A DNA stretch of 64,000 nt from Mariannaea sp. PMI_226 (lineage: Eukaryota > Ascomycota > Sordariomycetes > Hypocreales > Nectriaceae), in assembly GCA_024336345.1 (NCBI GenBank), contig JANFOG010000005.1:1178001-1242000 (forward strand), given 5' to 3'. Below the pieces are notes generated by a model, which was not told the origin of the DNA, ran no database searches, and saw nothing but the letters and a program-made list of their open reading frames with translations. Shown in pieces: positions 45,501 to 58,003 of this stretch. The position numbers were made by a program, and so were the translations under genes. How positions within the stretch are numbered: position 1 is the stretch's first letter; the number at the start of each line of letters is the position of its first letter.

Positions 45501-47576
45501 AGGTTGAATGGTGATCGCGCTCTTCCCCCTTGGGTTGGAATGGATAGAGTACTCCTGCTGTTATGTACCTACCTAATGAGACCACACCCTTCAAGATTCC
45601 AAGAGGACTAAGACGCCACTTGGTAAGACTACTAAGCCGTTAGGAAGTATACATGGGACAACTTTTCAGTACAAAGGCCTTCGGGCTCTGATCTGTGGTC
45701 CCCCTTGGCGTGAGTAACTAGCACCGATCATTACGTTCCATTGCATATTCGAGACGCTCCAGAAAATCCATTATATATGCGACGTCCTGCAGGTGCAAAG
45801 TGACCCGCCGACATTGGCGCCTCCAAAGCCCATAATTGACTCGATTCCCTGGGGGTCTAGGGCAAACAGCTTGGCAACCGGAATTATGAATATTTTCTGC
45901 CCATGAGCTCATAAGTGGCAGAATGATGCATGATTTGAAAGGATATGAGTTCAATCTACAATGTGTTTATAATCTGGGTTTCTTTCAATACCATCCCGGG
46001 TAGCAAAACCTTGTCTTTCCATCGTGGCGACCTGATCATCAGTAACTGCTGTTCTGTAGAGAGGTACTCTGTACTCCCTCACTACTTCTAACTAGGTATA
46101 TCAAGTACGTTGGGTTAGTGGCACTGGAACGTGACATACAAGTTCCAATAAGTACTGTACCTTAGCCGGGCGAATGCAACAATTGTACTTCCCCACCCTA
46201 AAGTTCTCCGCGTCGCCCCTCTGACGTCGACTTTACCCCGGATTTATTTTTTCTTGACCTCTCGCCGAATTGGGGTCCTCTACCTCAGGTACTTGAAATA
46301 AGTACCATACCGTCCATTCTCCCATCAACACCTTACACAGCTAGTAATGGCAAACAAGCGAATCGGTTCTTCCTGCATAGAAACGGCCACAAGAGCTTCT
46401 TCAAGTCACGAAATAATATACAGTGTCCGCGGCCAACCCAAAAATCTCCCTATTTTATGGACTTCACTCTCTGCACAAGTAGCTCTATTCTCCTGCTTCC
46501 ATGAAAACTTCTCCGCCTAGGGAGATACTTTGCAGGTAACAACGGGCTCCGTAGGTATCGAGTATAAGCGTTACACGATACTCTCCGCTCGATTATTGCG
46601 CGGCTGTGCAGTAAGCTTCTGGACTACCTCCTTCGATGCCGAGAAATCATCGAAACCCGGCCCGGGGGGGCCCAACAAAAACTAGAACACCTTGGGTTCA
46701 AGGGACAAGTTGCAGTCGAGGTGGGACATAAATAGTTCATTGACGACACATAGTATCTCTTAGCGGCAAAGATATTTCCCCATGGGCAAAAGATGGCGCC
46801 TTTTTCTCTTCTCTCCTCCCCTCGATCCTGTCATCTTCCCCTCAAGACATTTCACGATGCCGCCTTTCCGTTGGTCAATGGCTCAGTCTTTTATTTTTAT
46901 TTTTTTTTCTCTCCCCCCCTTCCTTTGCCTTCCCGTTCTTCCGTCTCGTCTCCATTAATGTTAGGTAACGCTTTTCACTAGTTCCGCATCTTACCCCCGC
47001 GTGATCAGATTTCATTTTGCAAGTAGCCCCTTACTTAGCTCCAGGTCCACATTACCCAAACCACCAAAAATCTGGCATCGTGACTTTTTATTATGTCCTT
47101 TTGCTAATGCCGTCGTGCTAGACATAGTACAGTACTACGTATGCTTTCTATTGCTTAGTCCAATATCCCAAATGAAACCATTCCCGTCGCCCTGAATTTA
47201 TCCACCCCGCAATTTCCACTTCCTATAGCTAAATGCCTTTCAACTCGCTCCACCCTGGTTCTTTCACGCCAAACAAATTCGCAAGTTGCCAAGTATGCCA
47301 GCTGACATTGGGCCAAATGAAACAATCCCTTTGCTCCGACGCAATGCTCAGGAGAAACCTGACAGGCTTGTTTCGACTCTGTCGGCTTGAATAGATATGA
47401 AAAAAAAAGGAAACCCTCCCAAGAAAAAGGACAAGATATGGAACGCCAAGGATACCTGTCATTACATGTGGTCTGGCGTAGGCGGTCGGTGGAAAGCCTA
47501 CCAGGATCCAATCGTTCACCTTGCAAGAGACCATCGTGACTCAACCGTGACTCGTGCGCCTGGGTTGTGTACGACT
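42568..47576. other. 5-kb gene-poor region
   Basis: Between the F-box start and the ING stop. T-runs lie at about 42700-42780, which is the pyrimidine-poor strand for the F-box leader. A GC-rich inverted-repeat block lies at about 43130-43245. One 70-codon frame at 43818-44030 is noted separately. No other gene, tRNA or transposon recognised. Short AGGTAGGTA and TACGTACG-type motifs are common. Confidence 0.55.
43818..44030 (+). CDS. Small hypothetical ORF, 70 aa, with one possible membrane helix (doubtful)
   Basis: ATG at 43818 (gtgccATGAGC), stop at 44028-44030. It starts MSATAKWIDDAKLTYYSAIK and has one hydrophobic segment, VALLAIFAIIAHLY (about residues 27-40). No family recognised and no intron needed. 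The preceding 80 bp are C/T-rich. It could equally be a chance frame in the gene-poor region. Confidence 0.2.
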   Translation: MSATAKWIDDAKLTYYSAIKTRTEKEGKIPVALLAIFAIIAHLYPQDTKTLAIVRNYVHPPFKVESIIWM

Positions 47577-49762
47577 CTATCGTCCATTGACTTTCTTGTT
47601 ACCCATCTTCAGGCGTTCTTTGCAGTCCTCGCAATACCATTTCGCTTTATTTTGTTAGCCCATATCGTGTGCACCGGGTCATAGATTGAATCTTGAACTC
47701 ACCCTTGGATCCAGGGGCCACCTTGAGGCCGACACATTCCAAATGAAACCACTCTCGCGGGCATCCAGCTGCATCGCATGCAACCATTTCCCCATAGCTG
47801 ACACTGTTACAGTAGCAATATGTTGGCTCGTCCGCATCGATCTCTCCTTCCCCCTCCTCACCTCGCATGCCGGAGTTCCCGACCCCCTCTGCTCGTTGCT
47901 GACCAACAATCGCGTGGATGGTTGAATTCCCTTTCTTATGATTCTTCTTGTTGGCGCCATTGCCATCCGTATTGCGAGATGACCGTGACCGCGCTGCTTC
48001 TTGAAATGTCGGCATCGCGGGCGTCGATGGCTTACTAGCTCGCCCGCTCTTCGTCGTCACTGCGGAATTCTGGGGCGCCGGAGGCAGCGACTCGCTCTTG
48101 CGATCACTGTCGTCGACCTTATTCTCCTTCTTACTGGCAGATGGTGTGAGTGTTGGGGTCGCAGTATCTGGGTTCTCCGTCTCTTTCTTAGTTGTCTCGG
48201 TTTTGACGGGCACAATCGGTTCTGGTGGTTCCTTTGCTTCTGGTATAGATTGTGGCCAAGGGCTTGGTTGAGGAGGAGTATCGACGGCACTGGGATGAAT
48301 TCCACTGGGTTTATTGGATGCAGACGAACTCGGACGTCCCTTTCCACTTTCTGCATTCACTGATTGTATTGAATTCTTACGTCCTCGAGTAGGAACCGGT
48401 GCCGGTGCCGTGACAGGAATTGGTGGTGCCTGGACAATCGGCTTGGGTTCGGGAAGCTCGGTGATAACAGGGGAGGACGTGGCTGACAGTGGCATACCGG
48501 TTGCACCATTCTTACTGCAAGTTCTGAAATTAGTATTTGAGGTGATGGCTGCGAAAAATCAGTATCACGTACCTTTTCTTCGATTGACCACTTCCAGAGG
48601 GGAGGGCTTTTCGCTTCTTTGGTCCTTCTGGAGCTGGAGTAGCCCGAGGGCTGGTAGTCTTTGTCTTTGGCGCCGCGGTTCCAAATACAGTACTCATGGC
48701 ACGTTCTGTAGACACGCCGTTGGCCGGTTTTTCGACTTTTCGCCTCTTTTGTGGAGGGTTACTGCTGTTTGTAGAGGCTGCTGTTGTGATACCAAGTCCA
48801 ACATTATTTGTTTCTGTCGTTTTTCGGGACTTGGTGCCTTGTGTCTTCTTGCCTTCATTTTTGGACCGGCTGTCATGATCATCAAAGTCTGATTCTTGGT
48901 GGTGGTGCGTGGTTGTTTGGTTTCTTGAATTTTTCTTGGCTTGGACCGCCTGCTTACGGGCGTCGCTTCGAGCCGCTGCCTCCTCAGCGAGAACTTGCGC
49001 AGCAGCCGAAATAGCAGCAGCACCGTCGCGGCGTGCGCGATCGGCTTGCGCTGATCGACCAATACGATTTTCAGGGTATGCCCAGTGGGTTGAGCTTCCC
49101 CATTTTGTTTCGTCACTGAACTCGTTTTCTAAGTATGGCCAGACATCATCAATCCGAGCGAGTTGCGCCCGAAGTGTCTCGTTGGCTGTGGATATGACGT
49201 GATTTTTTTCCTCGAGCGACACGAGCATCTCCTGGATTTTAATGGCTGTCTGTCGGTAGAGGTGCCGGCGAGGTAGGTTCGAGGGATCGAAAACCAAATC
49301 TTTGTGAGATTGAGACTCGTCCACAGACGGCCCAGCTTGTGAACCATTACCCGGGGCAGTACCGCCAGTGCTATTCTGAGCGCTCATCGGTGCGGAACCG
49401 GGTACGGTGTTGCTGGATGTCTCGTTATTCGGACGTGGCTCAGGGAGGGGCGCCTTGATTGCAGCGTCAACAAGTCGGAAGAGCTCTCCTTCGGGGGCGG
49501 AGAGTTTGGCATCGACCTCCTTCAGCAAGGTGAAGTGTCGCACCAGCTCCTTAGGGAGCGCGGTGATGGCATCGGCGAAATGTGTAATCGCTGGGAAGAT
49601 GTCGATAGACTGGTCGCCGAGAGAGCCAGTTGCTAATGCTTCTCTACCACCGACGCCGCGGCCGATGGCTGAAGTGCGCGGCGGGTTCGTTCGTGTTTGT
49701 CGAACTGGTTGTGCTCTTCGGTGCGATGAGGCCTCTGGAGCGGGCGGTTTAGCCGACTTCAT
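47577..49762 (-). CDS. ING-family PHD-finger protein, Pho23-like (histone deacetylase/acetyltransferase subunit)
   Basis: Three exons on the minus strand: 49762-48573, 48514-47703, 47644-47577; 689 aa. The N-terminal ING helix region is IFPAITHFADAITALPKEL... LLKEVDAKL, continued by RRHLYRQTAIKIQEMLVSLE. A long basic and Ser/Pro/Thr-rich middle follows, with repeated KKRK-like patches. The C-terminal PHD finger reads YCYCNSVSYGEMVACDAAGC then REWFHLECVGLKVAPGSK, and the last exon completes it with AKWYCEDCKERLKMG. The C4HC3 ligands are all present once the last 68-nt exon is joined; the frame read through the intron would lose the final CxxC. PHD fingers of this family read H3K4me3. The large size favours a Pho23/Rpd3L-type member over Yng2 (about 280 aa), but the complex is inference. 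Confidence 0.9.
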
Positions 49763-50517
49763 TGTTGGTGCAGCTGCTGGGTAAGATGTGGTTCAGCTAA
49801 TTGGAGTGGGATGAGTCGCTTCAGAGGCCACGACTATGAGGTAAAGCTTGATTGAGAGGTGAGGCAGGTAACAGTAAAAGATGCCTGATGAGAGAAAAGG
49901 CTAGGTCATTTTGCGTCGATTGGACGATTGGACAGTTGGAAAAGACGCGGATGACGTGAAAGGATGAGTGGGAGACGGGGAGAAAACACAGAGACAAAGT
50001 AGGTAGAGGCGAATGGTATTCGATTTGGGGAAGGTACGCTTGACTCCCGCGGCTGTCGTAGGGGACAGTACCAACACACACAACTGCGCTCGAACATCAG
50101 ACCAATCAAATTCCCGCGCTGTGGTTGTTCTGCAGCAGTGACTGCGCATGAGCTCCACAGTCGGAGAAACAAGCACTCCGATCCTCGCGTCTTGACTCTT
50201 ATCTGATAAGGTCAATCATTTTTTGGTAATGTCTTGGCTTACCCATTTCGTCATTTGTTGAATTTGAGGCCCGTCAAGCAATTTATCTTCTGATATGCTT
50301 TCTATATTAACTCTACTGAATTTCGTAATACTTTACAATTAATAGATGTTCTATGCGAATACTGTCCTTCTCCAAGCTCTCAACTTCAACACTTGACTAT
50401 ATAACTTCCTCAAACACATACACGCTGATTAATTTAAGTAGACTGACTGCTTGTTACCTGTGCAATATGCATTCAAACCATAATGTCCATGACGAGTATT
50501 AGTATCTTTCCTTTAAC
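49763..50517. promoter_or_regulatory. ING gene promoter and 3' flank of the RER2-like gene
   Basis: 755 bp without a supported gene. Read on the minus strand the ING leader is C/T-rich (about 49850-50080). Confidence 0.5.
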
Positions 50518-51726
50518 TTATTCGACCACACTGCGCGCCTTGAGATTGCGTCCTGCAGGTGCCTCATCGAGTTCTCGCCGCTTCTGTCGCCATTGCCACT
50601 CCAACAAAATCCAGATGAAATCTTTGAGATCGAAGTCTGGCCAGAGAGTATCGATGAAGAATATCTGGGTGTTTTGATGGCATTGCCAGAGCATGAAGTC
50701 ACTGAGGCGCTCAACACCACTCGTTCGAACAAACATGTCCAGGGGAGGGTCGTTCGAGGTGTACATGTGCTTGTCCAACGTTTCAACAGTGATGGATTCC
50801 GGATTTGGTAGGCCAAAGAGGTTGGAAGAACTGTTTCTCGCCCGGAGACGTGGCGAGGGAGAGTCAGGGTGAAGCGTAGGTGATGAGGAATTTCCATCAC
50901 CGTCGTCCTTCCCGTCTTCGTCGAGGCTAACAGAGTCCTCCGGTGGAACGTCAGGAATGGTGGGCAACCCCTCACGACCGTCTAGTTGTCTGGATAGTAT
51001 CTTTTGCCTGATTCTGGAAGGCGAGAAGGGCGTGGTCTTGGGAGGAGTAGGGGCGAGAAATTCTTGCACTGTTGACTTGACGGCGGTGGTCATCTCGGCT
51101 CGGGAGGTATATGGGAAACAGATATTTAGCACGGCCCTGTTGCATGTTAGCAAAATTTCTAAAACATTTCCTCATCTGTTTCAACGAACTTATTATTGTG
51201 CTTTGTTCGTGCAACTGCCCTATCCACCTCTGCTAGAACATCGGCACGAATCAGCTCCCGTTGACCTAGGACTCGGACCCTGGCGCCGTATCGATCAAGG
51301 ATGTGGCCGTAGTTTGTCAACTGCTCTAGCTTAACTTTTGCCAGTTGCATGAGACCTTCGACTTCGTATTTAGGGCGGTTGAAATTTTCAATACTGAAGG
51401 CGTAAACCGTTACGACTTTGACACCGCATTTATAGCAAACTTCCATAATCTGTTGATACACATTAGTTTTGTAACGCATCGCAAGATCGGTTTATCAAAC
51501 ATACTCTTGCGAGCGCTTCAAAGCCGTGATGATGGCCCTCGATAGTTTCCATCCGATGGCTCCGGGCATACCGTCGGTTGCCATCCATTTCGAAGGCAAC
51601 ATGTTGAGGAACTGGACCTTGTTTCAGGGCGCCAACCAGCAGCTCTCTGAGTTGTTTCATAGCCCATTCTCCCGGAGGAGATTCTAGAATTATCCTCCGT
51701 AGTAGTGAAGATATAGCATCGGCCAT
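50518..51726 (-). CDS. Dehydrodolichyl diphosphate synthase (cis-prenyltransferase, Rer2/Srt1 type)
   Basis: Three exons on the minus strand: 51726-51505, 51449-51190, 51136-50518; 366 aa. ATG at 51726 ([17 protein letters not shown]). The catalytic Asp is D48 in [17 protein letters not shown]. Further blocks are [46 protein letters not shown] and the C-terminal substrate block [19 protein letters not shown]... IDTLWPDF. The protein elongates farnesyl diphosphate to polyprenyl diphosphate for dolichol, at the ER. The second intron has a less common GTTCGT donor. Between the middle and C-terminal blocks lies an insertion of about 80 residues, acidic and Ser/Pro-rich ([20 protein letters not shown]). 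Eukaryotic Rer2 proteins are usually about 290-340 aa, so the insertion explains the extra length. Confidence 0.94.
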
Positions 51727-54121
51727 TGTCAACGCGGGTTGGCTGGAGCGCGGAAAGTCGGCAATGGGAAGGGGGTGAGAAGAAAATGCGACGTGTCGTT
51801 CACTCGTCGGAAAGATTGTGGCAAAGACGACGGAGGTGAGAAACAGGCTGATGAATGCACAAAAGATAGAGAAGTTAGCGATCGAGATAGTGTCGTAGAA
51901 AGAGGGACAAACTAGAAAAAAAAGACAGGCGCGAAGCTGGATGGAGGCGACAAAACGATCGCTGAAGCCACGAATCTTTTGGTGGCGGAGTTCGCATCTG
52001 ATGTTGAAGCGGATGGTGGTGGCACTAGCTTTTCCAGACCTAACTGTTCTACGCCTTTTGGGAGCTTCAGGGCTGGTTTCTAGCGGGCTGGGGGGTACAT
52101 TGTTCGCTGGAAGAGCTTTGTGGACAAGGGTAGCCTAGCCAATAAAAAGGGGCGCGCGACGATTCCAGCTCTCTGCATAGCACCTCAAGGCTGGAAAAAA
52201 CCCAGCTATCTGGATAATACGTACATAGGATGATTTTGCACTCTAAAACTCATTCTAACCCCTAGGCACGGATGATATCTAGGAGTGGCTTGGAATGTCA
52301 TGTGGAACGACTAGGGTACTCGCCTTATTGTGTGTTTGAATGGCTCGATAACAAAGGCACCACAGGCAGGGAAGTAAACAAGATCTCTACCGAGTATTTT
52401 ATTGTGTACTGGATCTACCTACTATGTATGTACGTATGACAACGAAGGACGTGCACGAGCGCATTTTGACATCCTATAACTATTAACTAATGTAAATAGT
52501 CTATTCACGAACCCTCGGAGATTTTCTAGTCAATATGATCGCAGCGCCTCACTTCATGGCCAATACCTAAGTCACTCGGTAGTTTCTCAGCAAAATGTAG
52601 ACCAAAGCAGTAAACCCGATGTAGGTAGGTCGGTATTTAGGTTTTGGAGGACGCATGGTACTGTCCTTCTCAAGCATGGGATTGCCTTGAAGCGAGTGGC
52701 CATGTCGTCTCTCAATAGCGAATCCCATTCGCACATGGCTCATGACTGGACCCCTCACTTGCTCAGCTGGTTGAATACCACCTGTGTCCCAAATCACTGA
52801 CCATAATCGATTCAGGTGACATCGTTTCCGTGACTGTTTCGCTTGGTACACCCATTGCTCCCTTGGACGGTTTTTCGCATCCATCTCCAACACTAGCTGA
52901 CTAGGCCAAGCGGATCAAGACAGAGTTTTTCATAGACGGGGACTAAGGAGCTGCGTTCATACAGACGCGCGGTGCCTACGCATACGCTGCAGATCGAGGA
53001 TAATGCAAGCTACTCCGTACCGTCCTCTGTAAGGAAATTTATCCTTTTTCCATTCAGGGGAATTCCATTCTGAGTGTGCTGCCGAGATAACGCGAACCTT
53101 GACTTCTCAGGGCCAGGGGCGGCGCACGCAAAGTCATTCGCAGGCCAAAGTCAATTGGTCAGAAGACCAGTTGAGCCGGTGAGTGTGCATCAAAGACGTC
53201 ATTGTTGAAGCGGCCAACCCAGCTCAGCTCCCAATGGAGTTCGTTCGGATTGGGGCGGGTCATGCAGCAGCCAGTCAGCAATCACTCACGGCCGCCATGC
53301 GAGAGGAGCGGCAGCTACTGTAATCGCCCTAGTAATCACAGTCATCCTTCTAGTTCGACCAATGCGGGGCTTGACTGGAATACCACAGGCCTCAACTCAA
53401 GTCTTCAATAAGATATCTTCGCCGACGACTGCCGAGTAGTGCGATTCACTGCCTGGTAGTTACCGACAGTTTTCACTGCTACCCGCCGCCGAGAGCTAAG
53501 TGATAGTGGAGCGTTGGTGGAGGGGAGGGGGTTTTGCTAGTCAACGGAGTATTTGGGCCACGTTTTGGGTTGGATCTTGCCTAACGGATATGGTTGTGAT
53601 CTAGATAATTGCGTTTTTTTGCGCCACACCGAGATGTAGTTTTGCTGCTCCATACCTACCGTAGATACAGGTGCCTTATCAGCTCCTCCGCAAAAGTCAT
53701 TACTATTATGCTAAGCTCTAACTACTGTGCTGAGTACCCCATAAGGTGATGCAGGTACCTCAGGTAAGATAGATAGGAATGCCCTAGGCACTCTAGTTGA
53801 GAAAGTGCATCCAAGTCAGCTTCTGACGACGTAGTTACCCTATCCACTCAGTATGTCATCCACTTCAAAAGGTGTCTCGTCGCCGCTGCGAGCTTTCTTT
53901 TGTTCTTCTCATGTTCGCCCTCTCCGCTACTCTCTTCAACCACCCCGTCGTGTGCGACTGCTCAATCGCAGGGTATAGATAAGCAGAGATTGACTCCATT
54001 GTCATCGTCTAGTTCCCTTCCTTTTTCGTCCCCCGCGGTCGTGATCGGCAAGCGTAGCTGCACCTCTCTGCCTCTCACTCACATTCGCTGAATCTCGCCT
54101 CGTCCGATCGCAGGTGTTATC
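51727..54121. promoter_or_regulatory. Divergent intergenic region between RER2-like and GH63-like genes
   Basis: 2.4 kb. It contains an exact TACTCCGTAC (53011-53020) and CCTACC/AGGTAGGT motifs. The 53850-54110 part is C/T-rich and is probably the GH63 leader. No protein gene recognised. Confidence 0.5.
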
Positions 54122-57100
54122 ATGGTTGTCTTTGACGGCCACGAGTTCCTCACCGAGGAGGAGAGGCGCCTCAAGGAGGACCGCGACCGTACGAAATATT
54201 GGAAGAAATGGGGCTCTTACGTCGCTGAGCGACAATGGGCTACCGGTATGCAGGAAGCGTTACCTTTATGAGAATGCCACCGCTAATTAGTATGCAGTGC
54301 GGGAAGATTACAGCCCCGACGGCGACGCTTGGAGCCGTACGCGCCTCGCTCCCACTCCTTCTGTGCATCGCATCGACTAACGAATCTACATTAGACTTTC
54401 CCCATGACCATGCCCGATCTCGAACTTTCAGGTGGGGTGAAGACGGTATCGCTGGCGTGTGCGATACTCATGGCTATGAGAACATTGCCTTTTCGTTTTG
54501 GAATGAACAGGAGTGAGCGTTTGTTTGACCCCTGCAAGCAACTACATTTATGCTTATGCTATTTAGCGATTTCCTCAAGGAACGACTTTTTGGCCTCTCG
54601 AACCCGCAAGGTAATCATGGAGAAAGCGTCAAGGAAGCTCACTTCCATGTTGACAATACCCCGGTATGTATCACGCCCTGGCTCAAGAAACGCCCCAATT
54701 GATGATTCAGCTAACACCCGGATAGACTGTAGGAGACCCTAGCTCTCTAGACTCACCATCCTGCTAATGAACATACGTAGCACTCCTACATGAAATTCCT
54801 CTACAAGTACCCGCAGAAGAAATTTCCTTACAAGGACTTGATCGACGAGAACGCCCGCAGAGGGAAGGGGGATAAGGAATACCAACTCTTGGATACAGGA
54901 GTTTTTGACGAAGACAGATATTGGGATATATTCATCGAGACGGCCAAGGAAACCGACGATCCTGACGAAATCCTTTTCCGTGTCACAGCTTGGAACAGAG
55001 GCCCAGACCCAGCTCCATTGCACATTGTCCCCCAAGTGTGGTTTCGCAATACCTGGAGCTGGGGAAGAGAACCGGCTGACAGAAAGCCCTCCGTCAAGTA
55101 CCATGACGAAACTATGCTTAAATCTGCGCACTGGAACCTCGGAGACCGTTATGTTTTGTTCTCGCCTTCTCCCGGTGTAGGATCTAGCGGAGAGGATGTT
55201 ATGCCCGAGTTCATGTTCACCGAAAACGACACAAATTTCAAGGCCCTTTATAAGCAGGAAAATAAGCAGCCTTATGTTAAGGATGCATTTCACAGATACA
55301 TTGTCAATGGCGAAAAGGACGCAATCAATCCAGCTAAGACAGGTACAAAGTCCGCTGCTTGCTTCAGCTTCAATGAAGAGGGTGGCGTCAATCCTGGAGA
55401 GTGTGCTGGTAAGTTCAATATATGTATCTACAGAAATTAGCTGCTAACCAGCTTCTGTAATAGTCGTTCGATTTCGCTTTTCCAAAAGAGATGAAAGTTA
55501 TCTCGATGAAGCAGAGTTCGATGACATTATTGAAAGCCGCAAGGAAGAAGCCGACGAGTTTTACTACCGGCTAAGTCCTCTACCTATGACCGATGACCTC
55601 CGAAGCATTCAACGTCAGGCGTTCTCTGGAATGATGTGGAACAAGCAACATTATCACTTCATCTGGGACCATTGGGCAAATGGTGATCCCACAATGCCTC
55701 CTCCACCCGACTGCCGCAAGGGCGTGAGAAACTCCCAATGGAAGCACATGCACTGCGACGATATTCTATCCATGCCTGATTCCTGGGAATACCCGTTTTT
55801 CGCTGCCTGGGATAGCGCCTTTCACTGTATACCTCTGGCTATGATTGATCCTGATTTTGCCAAGAAGCAGCTCGACTTATTCACACGAGAGTGGTACTGT
55901 CATCCTAACGGACAGCTTCCAGCGTGAGTCTTCCACCAGAATTTCTGTCTCGTATATTTATTAATCATATGCTATCGTATTAGTTACGAATGGAACTTCG
56001 GCGACGTGAACCCGCCCGTTCATGCCTGGGCCACATTCAGAACATTCAAGATTGAACGCAAGATGTATGGCCGTCAGGATCTCGATTTCCTCGAGCGTGT
56101 CTTCCAGAAGCTACTTCTCAACTTCACCTGGTGGGTGAACAGAAAGGACGCTGATGGGAAGAACGTTTTTGAAGGTGGCTTCCTAGGCTTGGACAACATC
56201 GGTCTGTTCAACCGCTCCGAGCCTTTGCCTACAGGCGGCGTGCTTGAACAGGCTGACAGTACCGGCTGGATGGCATTCTATTGTCTTACCATGCTAAATA
56301 TCGCTCTGGAGCTAGCCAAGCATCGTCGCATTTATGAAGATATCGCTTCAAAGTTCTTTGAGCACTTCATATTCATCAGTGATGCAATGACCTTCAGAAC
56401 CGGTCACAAAGAAGAAACGTCTCTCTGGAACGAAGAAGATGGTTTCTACTATGATGCCATCTCATGGGGCGGGCCTTGGATTCAGCAGTTGCCTGTAAGA
56501 TCCCTTGTCGGTCTCATCCCCCTCTACGCGACTATTACCCTCGAACCGGAGTTGCTTCGTAAGCTCCCTTCTTTTAAGAAAAGAGTGGATTGGTTTATGG
56601 AAAACCGATGTGACTTGGCCGAGAGAAATATGGCGAGCATCAGGAAGCGAGGAAAAGGAAACCGTCTTTTGCTTTCCATTGTCAGCAAAGAAAGGCTGGA
56701 GAAGATTCTGAAGCGTATGCTTGACGAAGATGAATTTTTCAGCGACCATGGTATTCGGTCTCTGTCTAGATATCACAAAGAGCATCCTTTCTCGATGGAA
56801 GTCAACGGGCAGAAATTCTCTGTCAGCTACGTCCCTGGGGACTCTGACAGCGGACTATTTGGAGGAAATAGTAACTGGAGAGGCCCGATTTGGCTTTGTG
56901 TTAATTTTCTCCTGGTGGAGTCTTTGCAGCGCTACTTCCTCTTTTATGGTCCTGAATTCCAGGTTGAGTGCCCAACGGGCAGCGGCGACTACATGCACCT
57001 AGGCAAGGTTGCCGAGGAGATTCAGCATCGCCTGCAACACTTGTTTGCCCGAACTGATGATGGCCGCCGAAGCATCAATGGAGGTGATGATCGACTCGAC

Positions 57101-57642
57101 TTTGACGAGCATTGGAAGGACTACCTCTGGTTCCACGAGTTCTTTGATGGCGACGATGGCCGCGGCCTCGGCGCCACTCATCAATGTGGCTGGACTGGGC
57201 TGATTGCCCGAATGATTCATGACACAGGGTAAGCCTTCTTTCTCATTCGATCGAATGAATATCGAGCTGACAAGTAAACAGTGTCAATTGCCGCCTCCCA
57301 CAGACTCCTCGAACACCGTCCATAAGTATGGCGCACTACTTTGATGAGTCGGTTAGCCGAGGTGTTGACAGTGGCCCTCCGCATCTCAACGGAATGCCTC
57401 GCCTCAGGCGATCATCTACGGCCCGTTCAATTGGCGCTCGCTCAATCGGTGCTCGTAGTGACTTCGACGACGACAACGCTTCTGCTAGTTCAATTCGTCT
57501 GGAAGACCCTGAGCGGGCCAGACAGCGTAGTGTCGCGGACAGTCACATGCACAGCTATATCTCAGATCAGCTGAGTCGGTACCAAGATGACAATATCACT
57601 GACACCTACGAGCATGATGATGAGTACGAACCCAAGGCTTAA
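54122..57642 (+). CDS. Cytosolic GH63/MGH1-like glycoside hydrolase
   Basis: Nine exons proposed: 54122-54245, 54298-54336, 54395-54512, 54567-54663, 54726-54728 (3 nt), 54781-55408, 55464-55923, 55984-57228, 57282-57642; 1024 aa. Phase is kept at every junction. The start [20 protein letters not shown] has no signal peptide, so it is not the ER processing glucosidase I. Family blocks: [125 protein letters not shown] and [12 protein letters not shown]. The acidic residues in WNFGDVNPP and in FFAAWDS are candidate catalytic positions by analogy with GH63. The family is widespread in bacteria and fungi; its substrate is unproven. The C-terminal 120 residues (Ser/Arg/Asp-rich) look disordered. 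Confidence 0.9.
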
Positions 57643-57970
57643 GGGGTAAATGTACGAGTTAGATGTACCTGGAGTAGATGCTTTAAAAATAGGAAGGACA
57701 GTTAGCATCTGGATGTAACACCCATTCGTTGGCTATTTTATGTCCATATCCGTACATATCCATCAGCACGGATTGTGGTAGCAAAAGGAGAACAACTAAA
57801 ATACCGTAATGCGTTGTATGGCCGTAACGAAGATGGAATTGGCTTATAACGGGTCTGGACCCTTAATGCTGTGTGATCGCCTCATTACGTGAATTCTAGT
57901 AAGCTCGAGAGGGTTTTGCCAACTCCTCGAATTTGTAAACAGAATATCACCACACAGATTTGGAAACCAA

Positions 57971-58003
<33 letters not shown>

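Noticed and set aside
47155..47544. 129-codon open frame (-) beyond the ING gene
   Set aside because: Lies 3' of the PHD last exon, has no family features, and the ING stop at 47577 is well defined by the CxxC block.
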